Below the pieces are notes generated by a model that was not told where the DNA came from, made no database searches, and was given only the letters and a program-made list of their open reading frames with translations. From the NCBI RefSeq assembly GCF_001540865.1, contig NC_033621.1, forward strand, positions 708,466 through 772,465: 64,000 bases of DNA. The letters run 5' to 3'. The position numbers were made by a program, and so were the translations under genes. Numbering within the stretch: the stretch's first letter is position 1; each line of letters begins with the position of its first letter. Shown here piece after piece: positions 38,001-50,442 of this stretch. Origin of the DNA: Ananas comosus. Taxonomy: Eukaryota > Streptophyta > Magnoliopsida > Poales > Bromeliaceae.

Positions 38001-40479
38001 TGGGTGTATGTTGGATATGTAAGGCCTCATACTCATGATATCAGGGCCTTGACAATGGCTTCTCCAATTAGTAGAGAAGGTTTGCCAGTATAAACACTTT
38101 TCATTAACTGAGTTGAATATTGATTTTTAGATGAAATCTGTGGATAGTCGCTGTACTGCCTGCTATTGCTACTTTGTTCTATTGCGATACTACAACTGAG
38201 TTCCTAGGCTTTTCACTTAACACTTAAGTCCTCTTCTGAATGTGTAGTAAAGTTCACGGATTAGAATGTTTAAATCAAAAGGACAGTGAATATCACTAAA
38301 TTGGTAGTATTTATTTTTATATTTTATCCTTGATATTTCTGTTCATGTGACTACATTTTTTTTTTTCCTCTTTTGGGTGCAGATTCTTTGCCTGATGAAA
38401 AGGCACCGAAGATTCGTCGTCAAAAGAAACCTGTTGAGTTCAGTTACCACAAATGGGCACATTTTCGTGTTCCAATGCTCATTTCTGCAGGAGATGACAC
38501 CAAACTCTTTGCATACTCTGCAAACGAATTCACCCAATTTGCACCTCACGACATTTGTCCTGCCCCTCAACCGGCATTGATAAAATTGGCAGCCAATAGC
38601 AGTTTAGATGGCGCTTCAATAATGCTTGTTCAGTCGTCTAGCTACTTAGATATTTCACTTGTCAAGGCTGATAGTAATTCGGCCCCAAGTGTTTCTTTTG
38701 GAAGAAGCACTTCTACCCAACTTCTGGCTCGTATTAATAAGACTAAGGGATCCCGGATCATTTGCAGCGCGATATCCAGTAGGGGAATGCTGATTGCATA
38801 CTCTAATCATGTAAAGCCACGCCTATTTGAATTGAGAAGGCATAAAGGGGGAAAAATTAGGTGGTCTCTAGACGAAGTACGGCTACCTAAGGGTTTGCCA
38901 TGTGCACACAGCATGATTTTTAGTGTTGATTCGTTGAGCTTAATGCTAGCAGGCCATGATAGAAAAATATATGTAAGTATGTCTTTTTTTTAATTCTTGT
39001 AGTGAAATAGAATGCTTGAATGATCTTCTTCTTTTGTTATTTGCTACATGGAATTTCTAATAGTACTTCTGGGTTGGTTTGAAACAGGTAGTGGATGTGA
39101 AAACATCCGAAGTTGTGAACATCTTTGTACCTCGAAAGAAGGCAGATGACATAGACCCCCCATCCAGTGAACCGCCAATAACAAAAATGTTTACAAGTAT
39201 GGATGGACAGTGGTTAGCTGCAGTTAGTTGTTTTGGGGATATTTATGTATTCAATCTTGAGACCCAAAGGTTTGTCTTGTCATTTATATTCGCATCTTTG
39301 ACATTGTTTCCCACATAATTTTCTTTTGGTTGATCATAAATTGCAATTGCAACTAGCATGTTTCCCTCCTCGTTTACCTGTAATATATATGTTTTGTATG
39401 AACTTATCTGGTGATTAACAGGAAGACAAGTTTATATTTTGATATCTCACTTTTGATTTAATTTATTGATAACTTTCTAGAACATTATTTTTGTTTGATC
39501 AAGAATTTTCTTTTTTGGGGTTAATATGACAATTCAGTCCTTGAAGTTTGATGCCGTTTCAATTCCATTCTTAGAGTTCTAATTTTTGACAATTTACAGC
39601 CCTCAATGATAATCTTTGTCTCCATTTCCAGCAGTCATTTACGTGTGCTTACACATTTGTTCGTACAACATTTCTTTTGGTATTTTGTGCAGGCTACACT
39701 GGTTTCAATGTAGGATGAATGATGCTTCTGTTACCGCCGGCGGCTTCTCTCCTAGGAATAGCAATGTGCTTGTCATCACAACATCTTCGAACGAGGTGTA
39801 TGCGTTCGACGTGGAAGCAAAACAGCTAGGTGAATGGTCAAGACGCCACAGTCACCATTTACCTAGAAGGTTTCAAGAATTTCCAGGAGAGGTTATTGGG
39901 CTCTCTTTCCCGCCTTCCTTAAATTCAACGTCGGTTATTGTATACAGTGCACGGTATGGTATTTGCCTTTGTTTTGGTGGTATTCATTTGACATCTAAAG
40001 ATTAGGTAGTTATAGAAAACTTTAGAATTCGGTTGTTTAATTCTAAATAGCTATAGGTCAGGTAAGGTCCATTTGGCTATATGTTTAGTAAAAAAATAAA
40101 ATAAAATTTCTTGTGTAGTTGAATGGGGCTCTTTTGAATATCTACATTAATCACCTCTCACATTTTACATAGGGCAATGTGTTTCATCGATTTTGGGATG
40201 CCCGTCGATCAAGATGATAATGAATTGCCCAATGGTTCAGATCCATTCCTAGAAAATAACGATGCCATAAAAATCACGAGATCAAAGCGAAAGCGGAAGA
40301 ACCCAGAAGAAGAATCCAAAAGAACCACAAAAAGGAACTTTGATATCTGTTCTTTCAGAGATCCAGTTTTATTCGTCGGTCACCTTTCAGAAAACTCGCT
40401 CTTGATAGTAGAAAAGAGATGGATGGATGTCGTCCAAAGCTTTGATGCTCCCATTCATAGACATATATATGGAACTTAA
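35045..40479 (+). CDS. PCN: UTP4/Cirhin WD40 protein of the U3 small-subunit processome (POPCORN-like)
   Basis: Nucleolar t-UTP subunit needed for pre-rRNA transcription and 18S rRNA processing; Arabidopsis POPCORN is required for embryo and root patterning. Exons: 35045-35212, 35313-35456, 36022-36304, 36379-36442, 36829-36942, 37054-37216, 37926-38079, 38383-38972, 39088-39269, 39693-39953, 40173-40479. They sum to 2430 nt, or 809 aa, close to the Arabidopsis protein. Start ATG 35045 opens [21 protein letters not shown]-type blades include [78 protein letters not shown] and [13 protein letters not shown]. An acidic insert ([10 protein letters not shown]) sits in exon 3. A basic, NLS-like [10 protein letters not shown] stretch is in the last exon. 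All junctions are GT-AG and in phase. Confidence 0.95.
37512..37675. repeat. 82-bp tandem duplication in UTP4 intron 6
   Basis: TTGTCACATAAACAGTGAAG through ATTATAAGTG occurs twice, at about 37512 and 37594, essentially identical over about 77 bp. A recent duplication. Confidence 0.95.
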
Positions 40480-41095
40480 AACAGAGAGGCTTTTGCAGTT
40501 TCATTATTTACATCAAGACAGTCCTGTGGCGAGGCTACCATTCTTTTTCCCACTCGGGTCGCCTGACTAATATCCGAGAGAAATGGTATGTAAAATGTAT
40601 ACCAACAGTTTCAGGTGGCTGAATCAGGGTGCTAAACATGTTATTGTGTCAATGAGAGAAGCGCGATGTTTTTGCCATTATTTCTGTAAAATGAGTGCAC
40701 ACTCGATGTTATCCCTACTGGTTTTGTGATATCTCGAAACATACGGTTCACTTGATAATTATTGTTTTGTCATTATTTAAATACTCTACCCTCTTATGTT
40801 TTTTTTCACAGTAATGCGGGTTAGTACTTGTTGTGTTGCTTTACTTCTGTTCAGTTTCCTCAAATGGAGAGCAAATATGAAATAATTGGCTATCACCATT
40901 TTTTGCCTGAGTCTTTTCATTGGTCACAGGTTCCAAATTCTAACAGCTCCATCAGCACTTTTCTTTCTATAGCAGTAGTTCGCACTGAAATGATATATAT
41001 ATATATATATATAGGAACATTAATTCACATGAAAAACACACTATATAGCCTTTGCTTCAAAGTGTGCAGTGTTTGGTGTGTAGTATGTGTAGCTA
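40480..41095. other. Intergenic region between UTP4 and the PPR gene
   Basis: UTP4 3' UTR and PPR upstream sequence, with a short (TA)n tract at about 40991-41012. No further gene is supported. Confidence 0.6.
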
Positions 41096-42649
41096 GTGCT
41101 GCTGCAAAATTTGAATTTATGTGCCGCGGGCGGCATTTGCCCCATGCGGTCGCCCATGCCCCTCTCCCCTGGGGCTACAATGTGGCAGCAGTGCGAGGCC
41201 CTCCTCCTCCACCGCCGCTCCGGCGCAGCGGAACCCCGCGCAGCGCACGCCCTCCTCGCCACTGCAGGGCTCCTCCGCCACCGCCCCGATCTCGCCCTCC
41301 TCTCCCTCAACTCCCTCCTCCGCTCCCTCTCCCCCACTCTCCACCTCTCCCTCCCCCTCTTCCGCTACATGCTCTCCTCTTCTTCTTCTTCGTCGTCGTC
41401 GTCGTCTCTTCCTCCCCCGGATCACCACACCTTCCCCTTCGCCCTCTCCGCGTGCGTCTCCCACGCCTCCCTCGTCCCCGGCGCCCAACTCCACGCCGTG
41501 GTCCTCAAGAACGGCCTCTCCCCCGCCGACCACTTCGTCCAAACCGCCCTCCTCCGCCTCTACTCCCGCCTCCCCCACCTCGCCCGCCACCTGTTCGACG
41601 AAACACCCCACCGAGACCCCGTCCACTACGACGTCCTCATGACCTCCTACCTCCGCTCCGACCTCTCCTCCCACGCCCTGCGCCTCTTCCGCCACATGTT
41701 AGACGCCGGCATCGCGCCCGATTCCTTCGTCCTCACCACCGCTCTCACTGCATGCGCCCACTCCGGCGCCTTAGACCAAGGCATCTGGATCCACCGCTAC
41801 TTGAGCAGCACTGGCCCCGAATTCCTCGCCGACACCTTCATCGGCTCGGCGCTCGTCAGCATGTACGCCAAATGCGGCTGCATCAAGGAATCCATCAACG
41901 TGTTCGCCGCGGTCCCGAACCGGAACACCCACATGTGGGCCGCCATGGTGGGCGCCTTCGCGTCCCACGGCCTCGCCCGCGACGCGATCGCATGCTTGGA
42001 TCGAATGCAGCACGAGGACGGCCTCCGACCGGACGCTATCGTCCTCCTCTGCGTGCTCACCGCATGCGCACACTCCGGTCTCGTCGAATTCGGACTAGCA
42101 CTTCTCGCCGCGATGAGAACTCGGTACAACGTACCGCCGGTGCACGAACACTACAGCTGCGCGGTCGACATGCTCTGCCGCGTCGGCCGGTTAGACGACG
42201 CAGCCGAGCTCATTAAAACAATGCCGATGAAGCCGAAGGAGTCGGTGTGGGGTTCGGTGCTCACAGGTTGCAGAACATACGGAAACGTGGTGCTCGCGGA
42301 GACAGCGGTGGCAGAGCTAAACAAACTGGCGGCGGGGGAAGCAGACGACGAGGGAGTTTACGTGCAACTGTCAAACATCTATTTGAACGCAAATAGGAAA
42401 GACGATGCGCGGAGAATAAGGAAGTTGATAGGTAGCAGAGGGGTCAAGAAAGCGGCGGCTGTTAGCGCGATCGAGGTGGACGGCGCGGTGAGCTCGTTCG
42501 TCGCAGGGGATCAGGCTCATCCTCTAAGGGTTGAGATCTGGGGGGTGTTAGACATGTTGGTTGATCATATGGAATGTAGAGATGAAGAAGAAGAAGAAGA
42601 CGATGAAGAGTTGGAATTAATGGAATTGGCATCAGTGTTTACGTGGTGA
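41096..42649 (+). CDS. PLS-class pentatricopeptide repeat protein with E-type C-terminus
   Basis: Single-exon gene, up to 517 aa. PPR proteins bind organellar RNA base by base; PLS proteins with an E domain usually serve C-to-U editing by recruiting a DYW partner. Repeats can be read from about HALLATAGLLRHRPDLALLS onward, with typical phrases DHFVQTALLRLYSRL, HYDVLMTSYLRSDLSSHALR, PDSFVLTTALTACAHSGALD, FIGSALVSMYAKCGCIKESI, MWAAMVGAFASHGLARDAI, HYSCAVDMLCRVGRLDDAAE and the E motif from SVWGSVLTGCRTYGN to VSAIEVDG. There is no DYW domain; it ends with an acidic EEEEEDDEE tail. The start is uncertain: in-frame Met codons are at 41096, 41144, 41156 and 41180. A poly-Ser run (12 residues) is near residue 93. 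It is very GC-rich with C/G-ending codons, which creates long meaningless frames in other phases. No exact orthologue is claimed. Confidence 0.9.
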   Translation: MLLQNLNLCAAGGICPMRSPMPLSPGATMWQQCEALLLHRRSGAAEPRAAHALLATAGLLRHRPDLALLSLNSLLRSLSPTLHLSLPLFRYMLSSSSSSSSSSSLPPPDHHTFPFALSACVSHASLVPGAQLHAVVLKNGLSPADHFVQTALLRLYSRLPHLARHLFDETPHRDPVHYDVLMTSYLRSDLSSHALRLFRHMLDAGIAPDSFVLTTALTACAHSGALDQGIWIHRYLSSTGPEFLADTFIGSALVSMYAKCGCIKESINVFAAVPNRNTHMWAAMVGAFASHGLARDAIACLDRMQHEDGLRPDAIVLLCVLTACAHSGLVEFGLALLAAMRTRYNVPPVHEHYSCAVDMLCRVGRLDDAAELIKTMPMKPKESVWGSVLTGCRTYGNVVLAETAVAELNKLAAGEADDEGVYVQLSNIYLNANRKDDARRIRKLIGSRGVKKAAAVSAIEVDGAVSSFVAGDQAHPLRVEIWGVLDMLVDHMECRDEEEEEDDEELELMELASVFTW

Positions 42650-43442
42650 GTGATTCAGAATAATCAGCAGGGAAGCATAACATCTCATAAAAGCTCTGAC
42701 AAGGATGCGGAAGCATTTGTTATAGACACATAAAAGAAAGCCTCAACTAGCCATTTTTTGGATTGAAAGCCAAAGAATTAATCTATACTATCAAACGCTC
42801 GGTACTATCGATAGTAACATAATTTATTAATTCTATATTTATATAGAGCTCGACTACTATACTTTTATAAATATAATTTTTTTTGTATTTACAAGTTTTC
42901 GATAGTTAGATTTATTTTTTTAACCATTAAAAATCCAAACGAACAATTTTATCAAAAATCACTCCGCATACCCATAAGTTCAAAAAATATAATTACACTG
43001 CTGGTCTCTGAACTTGCTAACTCAGAAAATTGAAGTCGAAATAGAATGGCATGTATGCGAGCCGGGTATACTTATGTTTCCATCCCCTATAAGGATGGAT
43101 GACGCAGATAATTTACTATTTTTTCCTAAAAAATTAGTGTAGAAGGACGAAAGAGAAATTTTTTATAAGAGTTAAGAGCGGTTAGCTTTAATCTCTAAAT
43201 CTAATAGTTTGAGGACCACAAAAAAAAGTTTTTGAAAGCTCAGGGACTGGGGGATGCAATTTACTCAATTCAAAATCATTTCCTCGCCGTCCATTTCTCC
43301 CCTCTCTCTCCGTCTCCTCCCCAATCGTCTTCTCCGCTTCCTTCGCACGCCCTCTTCGTCCCTCCTTCTTCCTCCCTCCTCTCTTTCTCTCTCCCTCCAC
43401 AGGTCTAGGGTTAGGGGTAGGATTAGGTTTTGCGTAGGGGAG
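42650..43442. other. Intergenic region with a MITE-like fragment
   Basis: PPR 3' flank and VAMP 5' flank. At 42790-42870 there is CGGTACTATCGATAGTA and TATATAGAGCTCGACTACTA, which recall the ends of the CTATCGG MITE family, but no full inverted repeat. A pyrimidine-rich leader precedes the VAMP ATG. No gene. Confidence 0.5.
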
Positions 43443-46360
43443 ATGGGGCAACAGACGCTGATCTACAGCTTCGTGGCGCGTGGGACGGTGATCCTGGCCG
43501 AGTACACGGAGTTCAAGGGCAACTTCACAGCGATCGCGTCGCAATGCCTCCAAAAGCTCCCCGCGAGCAACAACAGGTTTACCTACAACTGCGACGGGCA
43601 CACCTTCAACTACCTCGTCGAGAATGGATTCAGTGAGCCTCTCCTCGATCCGATCCCCTTCGTTTTGCTTCAATTAACGTCGATTTGATCGGATTTCTTC
43701 ATATATCTTTTGGCCAATTCGTGGATTGTTGGGGGTAGATGCGTGTTTTTTGTCTTGATCCGTTTGTTTTTTTGGATTGGATGAGATCTAATATCATGAT
43801 TTGCATTCGCCATTCGGCGACGTTATTACAGGTGATTCACATCCAATTGCTGTGTTATTAGGCTATTGAGTGCTATTAGGTTGTAAATCTTTGAGTATTT
43901 TGGGAGAAAGAGCTGTAGGAGGAGATTTAGCTTCTAGATCTAGGGCTAGATATCTATATTATTGATAATTTGGCTATATTTTTGCAATGATTTGGCCATT
44001 TGGACTGTTGATTCCCTGTATTAAGATGTTAGTGCGTGTTGAATGCAAATTTAAACGGGCTTAGTTATTTATTTTTCTAATTCATCAGTAATGATGTGGT
44101 GGGGCTCATCTGAGTCAGGCTTACCTTTGGGATATTTGATTTGCTATTCTTTAGTTTTGCATTTCAAAAGCATTTCAAAAGCGGTTATATCAATCTAATC
44201 ACTGCTGTGTATAGATCTACAATTGATAGTCCTTCTCTTGCTTAAGTCATTTAAATAGTTTCATCTTCGTAAATGTTGCTGCATATAGATCTACAATTGC
44301 ATGTCCTTCTCTTGCTTGATTAATTCTTTTTTTTTTAAAAAAATAAACACCTATCTGAGGATAAAGCAAGGTGATCATTGCTTAGCTTATGAACGGAGAG
44401 AGCATTGGCCCCTACACCTTTTTTGAAAAAAAAAAAGGAAAGAAAAGAAAAAGAAAACACTGCTCAGCGAGGCAAATTCCTAGCCCTTTCACTGCTTAAG
44501 GCTTACATTGTGCTGGTGGATCCATGGTGGCTTTTGTTTCCATCACAAGGAACATGAATATGATTCTATCTACTTAATTTTTTTTTTTTTCAATTTCATT
44601 CTTTTCTCTCGATAAGACTGTTGAATCAACGTAGTCTAGATTATTGCTATGTTTCCATATCTCAAAATTTTGTCATCGTGCTCCTTTCATATTTGTTGGG
44701 CTTTATGCTAATGCTATAATATAATGTTCCTTTTTATACTTCTGTTACAGATTTTTTGAAGCTCTTTATGACAATCTAATAGTTATCAGCATGATTTGAA
44801 GAATCTTATGGTTTGAGATATCTGCTTTTCTATAAATTTGTCTTGGGATGGGATATGGAGGATGACATGTTTGTTATATTTGGTCCTAAACAAATCAGTT
44901 TTATTTTGTGAATAATAGATCATGCAGAGCAGTCAATTTATTTGCCTCTGTAGAACCTGAACTTAGTTCCTGCCTTGAGCTAATTTATCTGAACTCTGGA
45001 AGTATTGGATGTAGAGAGCTTTATCTCAATCCTCTTGTATAAGTGCTTCCTCTGGTGAACATAGCAACTATTCTTGCTTATCAGTCTAAATTATATCAAT
45101 TTCTCTGTACATTTCTTTTTTGAGAAAATGAATCATTATACTTTTTGAGTCATATCTTCATTGAATTTCCTGGCTAACCCCTTTGCTATCTTTGTTGATG
45201 CTTCTTTTCCTCGCCTTGGCTCTATTTGAGTTTATTCTTTCGTTGGCCATATTCATCCGGCACGTAGTTCAAATCACATCTTCAGTAACTAAATTTTCAT
45301 ATCTTTGTCTTCTTGTAGCTTACTGTGTGGTTGCAGTTGAGTCGGCCGGAAGGCAAATTCCAATAGCTTTTCTCGATAGGGTGAAAGAAGAATTCACCAA
45401 GAAATATGGTGGAGGGAAAGCTGCAACTGCTACTGAAAAAAGTCTCAACCGAGAATATGGGTAATAATTTCTCCTGTCTTCTTTTTCTCTTTCGAGTTCG
45501 TGTGAAAGCCTGCGGTCATGACTTATCACCAAAAAATGTTTTGTTTTACCATTGCAGCTCGAAACTCAAAGAGCACATGCAGTACTGTGTCGAACATCCA
45601 GAGGAGATCAGCAAGCTTGCAAAGGTTAAAGCCCAGGTTTCAGAAGTCAAAGGAGTGATGATGGAAAATATTGAGAAGGTAAAGCATTTTTCTTTTTCTC
45701 CCTTTTCTTTTCTTTTATTTTCCCTGCTGCAGTGCATCAAGTTTAATTAACAACAATGGTTGGTATTTTATGCGTCTTTCGTTTTCCTCCCTTATTGTTA
45801 GATGAAAAATGAACTAATGCTATTGTATATGCGAACTTGAATTGTCTAATGATTCCCCAGTTATCTAATTTTCATTCTCCTTGCAGGTTCTGGACCGTGG
45901 GGAGAAAATCGAGCTCCTTGTTGACAAGACTGAGAATCTACGCTCACAGGTTTGCAACAATTCTCGGTCTTTTGTTTTGTTTTGTTTTTTTCACTCAAGA
46001 TTATTCTGCTGGGGAGGCTAAAAAATCAGTAGTACATAAAAGCAGTTAGGAACTAATTTACGTTGTAAGTGACATATGAGTTAATTATTTTGATTTGGTT
46101 TTTCTTGGGGAATATGCTTTCTATGTCTCCCACTAAAGAGACAATGTGCATGAATAGTCCTGCAGCCACCTGTTTCTCTAGTTCATCTTATACGATGGTC
46201 GCTGCTTCCTTGTTAGGCGCAAGATTTTAGGCAGCAAGGGACGAAGATGCGGCGAAAGATGTGGATCCAAAACATGAAGATGAAGCTCGTCGTGCTGGGT
46301 ATCATCATCGCCCTAATCCTCGTCATCATCTTGTCCATCTGCCACGGTTTCAAATGCTAA
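43443..46360 (+). CDS. VAMP721: R-SNARE, VAMP721/722 type
   Basis: Vesicle SNARE for secretory traffic to the plasma membrane and cell plate. Exons: 43443-43632, 45319-45460, 45558-45678, 45887-45949, 46217-46360. They sum to 660 nt, or 219 aa, the exact length I recall for VAMP721. A longin domain (residues about 1-120) starts [20 protein letters not shown] and contains [20 protein letters not shown]. The SNARE motif (about 125-185) has the zero-layer Arg155 in [18 protein letters not shown]. The tail anchor is at about 195-214 ([18 protein letters not shown]), ending HGFKC. Intron 1 is 1.7 kb. All junctions are GT-AG. It is convergent with the Alba gene. Subfamily VAMP72 is firm; 721 versus 722 cannot be told from sequence alone. 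Confidence 0.95.
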
Positions 46361-46820
46361 TGTGCGCTCACTCTATTCCGCCTTCGCATTCAAAATACAG
46401 CATTCTCTTTTTGCAACTAAATCCTGTTGCATTGTCGACTTGTGCTGTGGCCTCCGCAGATTTTAACTACTTTGAGTAGCTTCTCGAGAAGATGGGTTGG
46501 GTCAGAATGAGATTGCGAGGTATCCTTAACTATTTTGTGGTTGCTCTGGATGTATAGAGTGCACTCATTTTTTTTATTTTTTTAACGCTTGTTGCTTTAC
46601 AATTACAGGAGAGTTGTTTTGGTTTTAATCTGTCATAATCTTTTCTTATTATTTTGGTCTACTGGCGATTCATCTTCGGACGAATATCTGTTGAGAGTTT
46701 TTAGTCCTGTTTCATAAGGCATAATTGAGTTTGATACGAAGAGGTAAAGTGTAAGCGAACTGCATTATCTAATTGCGAGAGATCTTACTTGTTCTCAGAA
46801 AGTTTTTCCTTTTAATTTTA

Positions 46821-46863
<43 letters not shown>

Positions 46864-47628
46864 GTGTCTCTCCAAAGTATGCAATCTTTTGCTTGTTTAG
46901 TGTTTTTTTTGGTGCTTGTTTAAAACAAATGCAGGGAGGTCGATCGGGCATTACCCCAGCGAGCATTCAGAGTGCCTGAGTGCGCTGGAGTGCATTTGCA
47001 AAAGCTCTGAACCGAATAGAGGGCACAAATTATAAGTTTCTTTCTCAACAGGTCGAGAGTAGCTCAATAAAACTTCGTGATATGCATATTCCCCAATACT
47101 TAGCGAGATGCAACCCGATAGCACCCAAAGGAAAAGCACTATTTAGTATTTACTTGCTCAGAGAATTAAAAATCTCTCTCATGAGTCATAACTGGGGCGG
47201 GAAAAACACATCAGAAAATTTAAGTCAACTAACAAATATATATAGTATAATAATCATCTATAATTCAGTCTATCATGCTTAGATCGGCAGAATTAAGAAA
47301 CAAAGCTTTTAAACAAACATTTCGGGGTTAAAATAAACAACTGCAAAATTGACTTCTACTGCAGGCCGTAGAGTTGGTGGGTACAGGAATAGTGAAGGGC
47401 AATGAATAATCGCATGCTCAAGTACTTGAACCACAGAAATTACGAACATGAGATGACCTTGCTAATATTCTGCATAATGAAATTAAGCACCAAACCACAT
47501 AGCTTATGATTAAACCTTAGCGATCAAACAACCACACCTCACATTTGACAAGCCAATGGATAACTCAGTTCTTTTTCGCAAGAAACAACCAAGCATGCTG
47601 TGAGAAGTTTAAGAAGCCATCACCCATT
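46361..47628. other. Convergent intergenic region between VAMP and Alba genes
   Basis: 3' UTRs of both genes and an (ATT)n microsatellite at 46821-46863. No further gene is supported. Confidence 0.6.
46821..46863. repeat. (ATT)n microsatellite
   Basis: About 14 uninterrupted ATT/TTA units downstream of the VAMP gene. Confidence 0.95.
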
Positions 47629-50442
47629 TTAATAGGCCTGGTTCCCTCTCCCTCGGCCCCCCATCCTTCCTCGCCCGCGGATGTAACCTCTACCTCCGGG
47701 CCCTCCACCACCTCTGCCTCTTTCATATCCTGCACCTATAACATTTGATACGGAGTATAGTTATTTTATTAAAACAAGAAAACAATTATCTTTATATATC
47801 CTTATGATGAAAGCAGAAATAGGAAAAATAAAGCTTTTGGTGGGGCTTGGAATTTGGAAAATGCAATAGTTTATCAAGAGAGACTCCTTTAGTGATATTC
47901 AGACAATCTGATGATAATGGATAAGATTTACTTTGTTTCCGCATGCAATTGGCTAACTTCGCACTTCCTATGCACCCAGGGTTGCATCACTTACATACGA
48001 GTTCTCATTATACACACTTTGTAAGACAACTCATGCATAATTTAGGTCACAACATTACAATGTGAAAATACTCTTTGGGCCTAGTACTTGAAAATATGCT
48101 ACTTTAGAAACACAAACTTATCTCTAAGTTTGACCTCGGGAGGCAAGAACATATTGATCGCATTGGTAGAGAAATGGAAAAAGAATCTAGATTTAATTAC
48201 TACCATTCTGGACGCACATAACAGCAGAGAAAGGGGCACAGTTTGCTGTTTTAAGAGCTTACCACGGTAACCCCAATTTCCTCTACCTCGCCCGCCACCC
48301 CGACCCCAATTTGAGTTCCATCCTCCATTTTCTACCAAGAAAATGTTAAGTCAGTAAAAAGAAAAAATCGACAAGCCTAGAGATAAGTGACAAAGAAACC
48401 TGGAAGAACAATAAAGACAGGAAAAACCCATCTAACATATTAGTTTGTGACTTTGACTAACAGACATCTCTTCAGTAAGCACAGCCATTTGACAAATTAC
48501 AAATTATTCAATATCATAACTTGGAAGTAGAAACAAGGATACAATAATACCTTGGTTGTTCTCATATCCTCCATATCCACCTTGATTGTAGTTATATCCT
48601 CCATATCCATCCTGATTGTTGCCATATCCACCATATCCACCTTGATTGTTCACATATCCACCATATTCACCATATCCTCCTCTACTCCACCCTCTTCCTC
48701 TTCCTCTACCTCTCACTATTCTTCTACCACGGCCTCGTTCATATGAATCTACATCAAAAACTCTGAAAAGTATTTAATCGTTTCATCAATTAAAAATTTA
48801 CCTGCTACGTACAGGACCTTAATTAATATGACCTTGTGTTTGCCTTGTTTGATATTGTGGCGGCTGCTGATACTGCTGGGTCTGCTGAAGTCTTCTTTGT
48901 TGCTTTGGCTGCTCTGCATGAAGTGGAGCTTGGTATCTACCAGATACGTAACAGATAGATCATGAGAAACAAAATGAAGTCATTATGCTGTATTATATAA
49001 GCTTTCCTTCAGAGACTAATAAAGGATCTCCACTTGGCGTTTCATATGAAAGTGGATAGTATTAAACAGATTACCCAGGGGAATTCTTATTCAGCTCTCT
49101 CAGCGACAAAGAGATCGAGATCATTGAAACATGGCGTGTCAATTCCAATCTGCACCAAAATAATAGAAACACTAAAAGTTTCATGGACAAGTTGCTCAAT
49201 ACTAATATTGAAGAAAAGCAAAACCTGTAAGAGACTTAACGGTACAAGGCCCTCTTCAACAGGCTCCCACACATCAGTGATACTGACAGAACTGATAGAG
49301 GTATCTTGATGCAACCCAGGGTTCCTTTTCTGTAGTCAAAACAGATTGGTGAGGGGACCCAATCATTCAGCATATATAAGGTAAAATCTTTGAAGACCCC
49401 CTCAAGTGTCGGCATTTAGGTAAGAACACCCCCCAACCCCAAGAAAAACTAATTTTCTATTTACAAGACCCCAACTTTGGACTGTTTTGATTTTAGCAGT
49501 TTCCATTAGTTGAACTAGGAATTGCATCAAATTTCAATTTCCATTCAATTAAAATTTAATGTCTCTGATGATTTTAGCTGAATAGTTGAGGCAGTCTTCA
49601 TGCATTTTACCTATATTTAATGAAGGGGAGAGAAACGGTCGCCAACCTTTATTATCTCTGCAATAGCCACAGCCTTGCTGATTGCCTGTCCCATGGCCTT
49701 CAAAACAATCTCTCGCACCCGTTTTTCCTGATCAAAGAACAATCAAACAGATGTAACTATCAAAATGCAGAACTTCACTTCTTTGTAACCATCTGCTCTC
49801 TCTTTTCCCACACCATCAACATGCATTCACTATCCACGAGTAGTGACTAGTGAACAAGATTACATGTTAATGTTAATGAAGGAAATGTATCCTCCAAGGA
49901 AACTGTCTAGACTCTAGTACAGCTCCAAATGTGCTGCTTAAGAGATAGTATAACTTTAATCCACTCGCAATGCATGCCATGGTTATCTAATGTAGAGCAG
50001 CAACCATACATAAAGAAACTAATCATACATAAAAGCGCATTTAACAGGTCGTAGAAAAAAGAAAGCAATTAGCTGTGAACAAAAGTAATGCATGGTCCAA
50101 AAATACTTCAACAATGAGTAGGTTATAGAAGAAAACTAACAATGACTTGTGAACACCGTACAAATCACAAAAAGCACAAATCCACATAGAAACAGAGAAT
50201 AACGACACTCACTATGCAGCAACAGTCACCTCCGTAAGCTTAACATCTTGTGGAAACCCTAATCTGAGATAGAACAACCGAACGAAAGATCTAACAGAGA
50301 CGAGGAGACAAGGATTCACCTGTAGGAGGCTCGTAGCGTAGCTCACATAGTTCCGGATGAGTCCCTGCGACGTGATTCGGATCTCGTTCTCGTTTATGAC
50401 CGATTCCGGCCGCGGCTTCTCCACTCTAGTGTATCTATCCAT
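47629..50442 (-). CDS. Alba-domain RNA/DNA-binding protein with RGG/YGGY C-terminal tail
   Basis: Alba proteins bind RNA, R-loops or chromatin; plant Rpp25-like Alba proteins with RGG tails stabilise mRNAs and enter stress granules. Exons (minus): 50320-50442, 49647-49727, 49241-49329, 49075-49149, 48833-48936, 48551-48748, 48263-48331, 47629-47735. They sum to 846 nt, or 281 aa. The Alba core spans residues about 1-125: NENEIRITSQGLIRNYVSYA, EIVLKAMGQAISKAVAIAEI, ISSVSITDVWEPVEEGL, then LELTRHVSMISISLS. A Gln-rich linker follows, then RGRGRGRG, repeats of GGYGGY-NNQ (exon 6) and a final RG-rich segment ending GRGNQAY. Exon 3 uses donor GTTAAG at 49240, which restores VPLELTRHV; the next downstream GT (49224) would give a frameshift and early stop. 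All phases agree. Closest by memory to Arabidopsis At1g76010/At1g20220. Confidence 0.9.

Noticed and set aside
41117..41695. A 192-codon minus-strand Glu/Gly-rich open frame
   Set aside because: Antisense shadow of the GC-rich PPR codons; the composition follows from the opposite strand.
40828..42216. A 462-codon plus-strand open frame overlapping the PPR gene
   Set aside because: It encodes Pro/Arg-rich low-complexity sequence in another frame of the very GC-rich PPR gene, and no domain is recognisable. It is a shadow frame.
49381..49620. Possible transposon fragment in an Alba intron (CCCCTCAAGTGTCGGC...)
   Set aside because: No inverted repeat or target duplication could be defined; too weak to list as an element.
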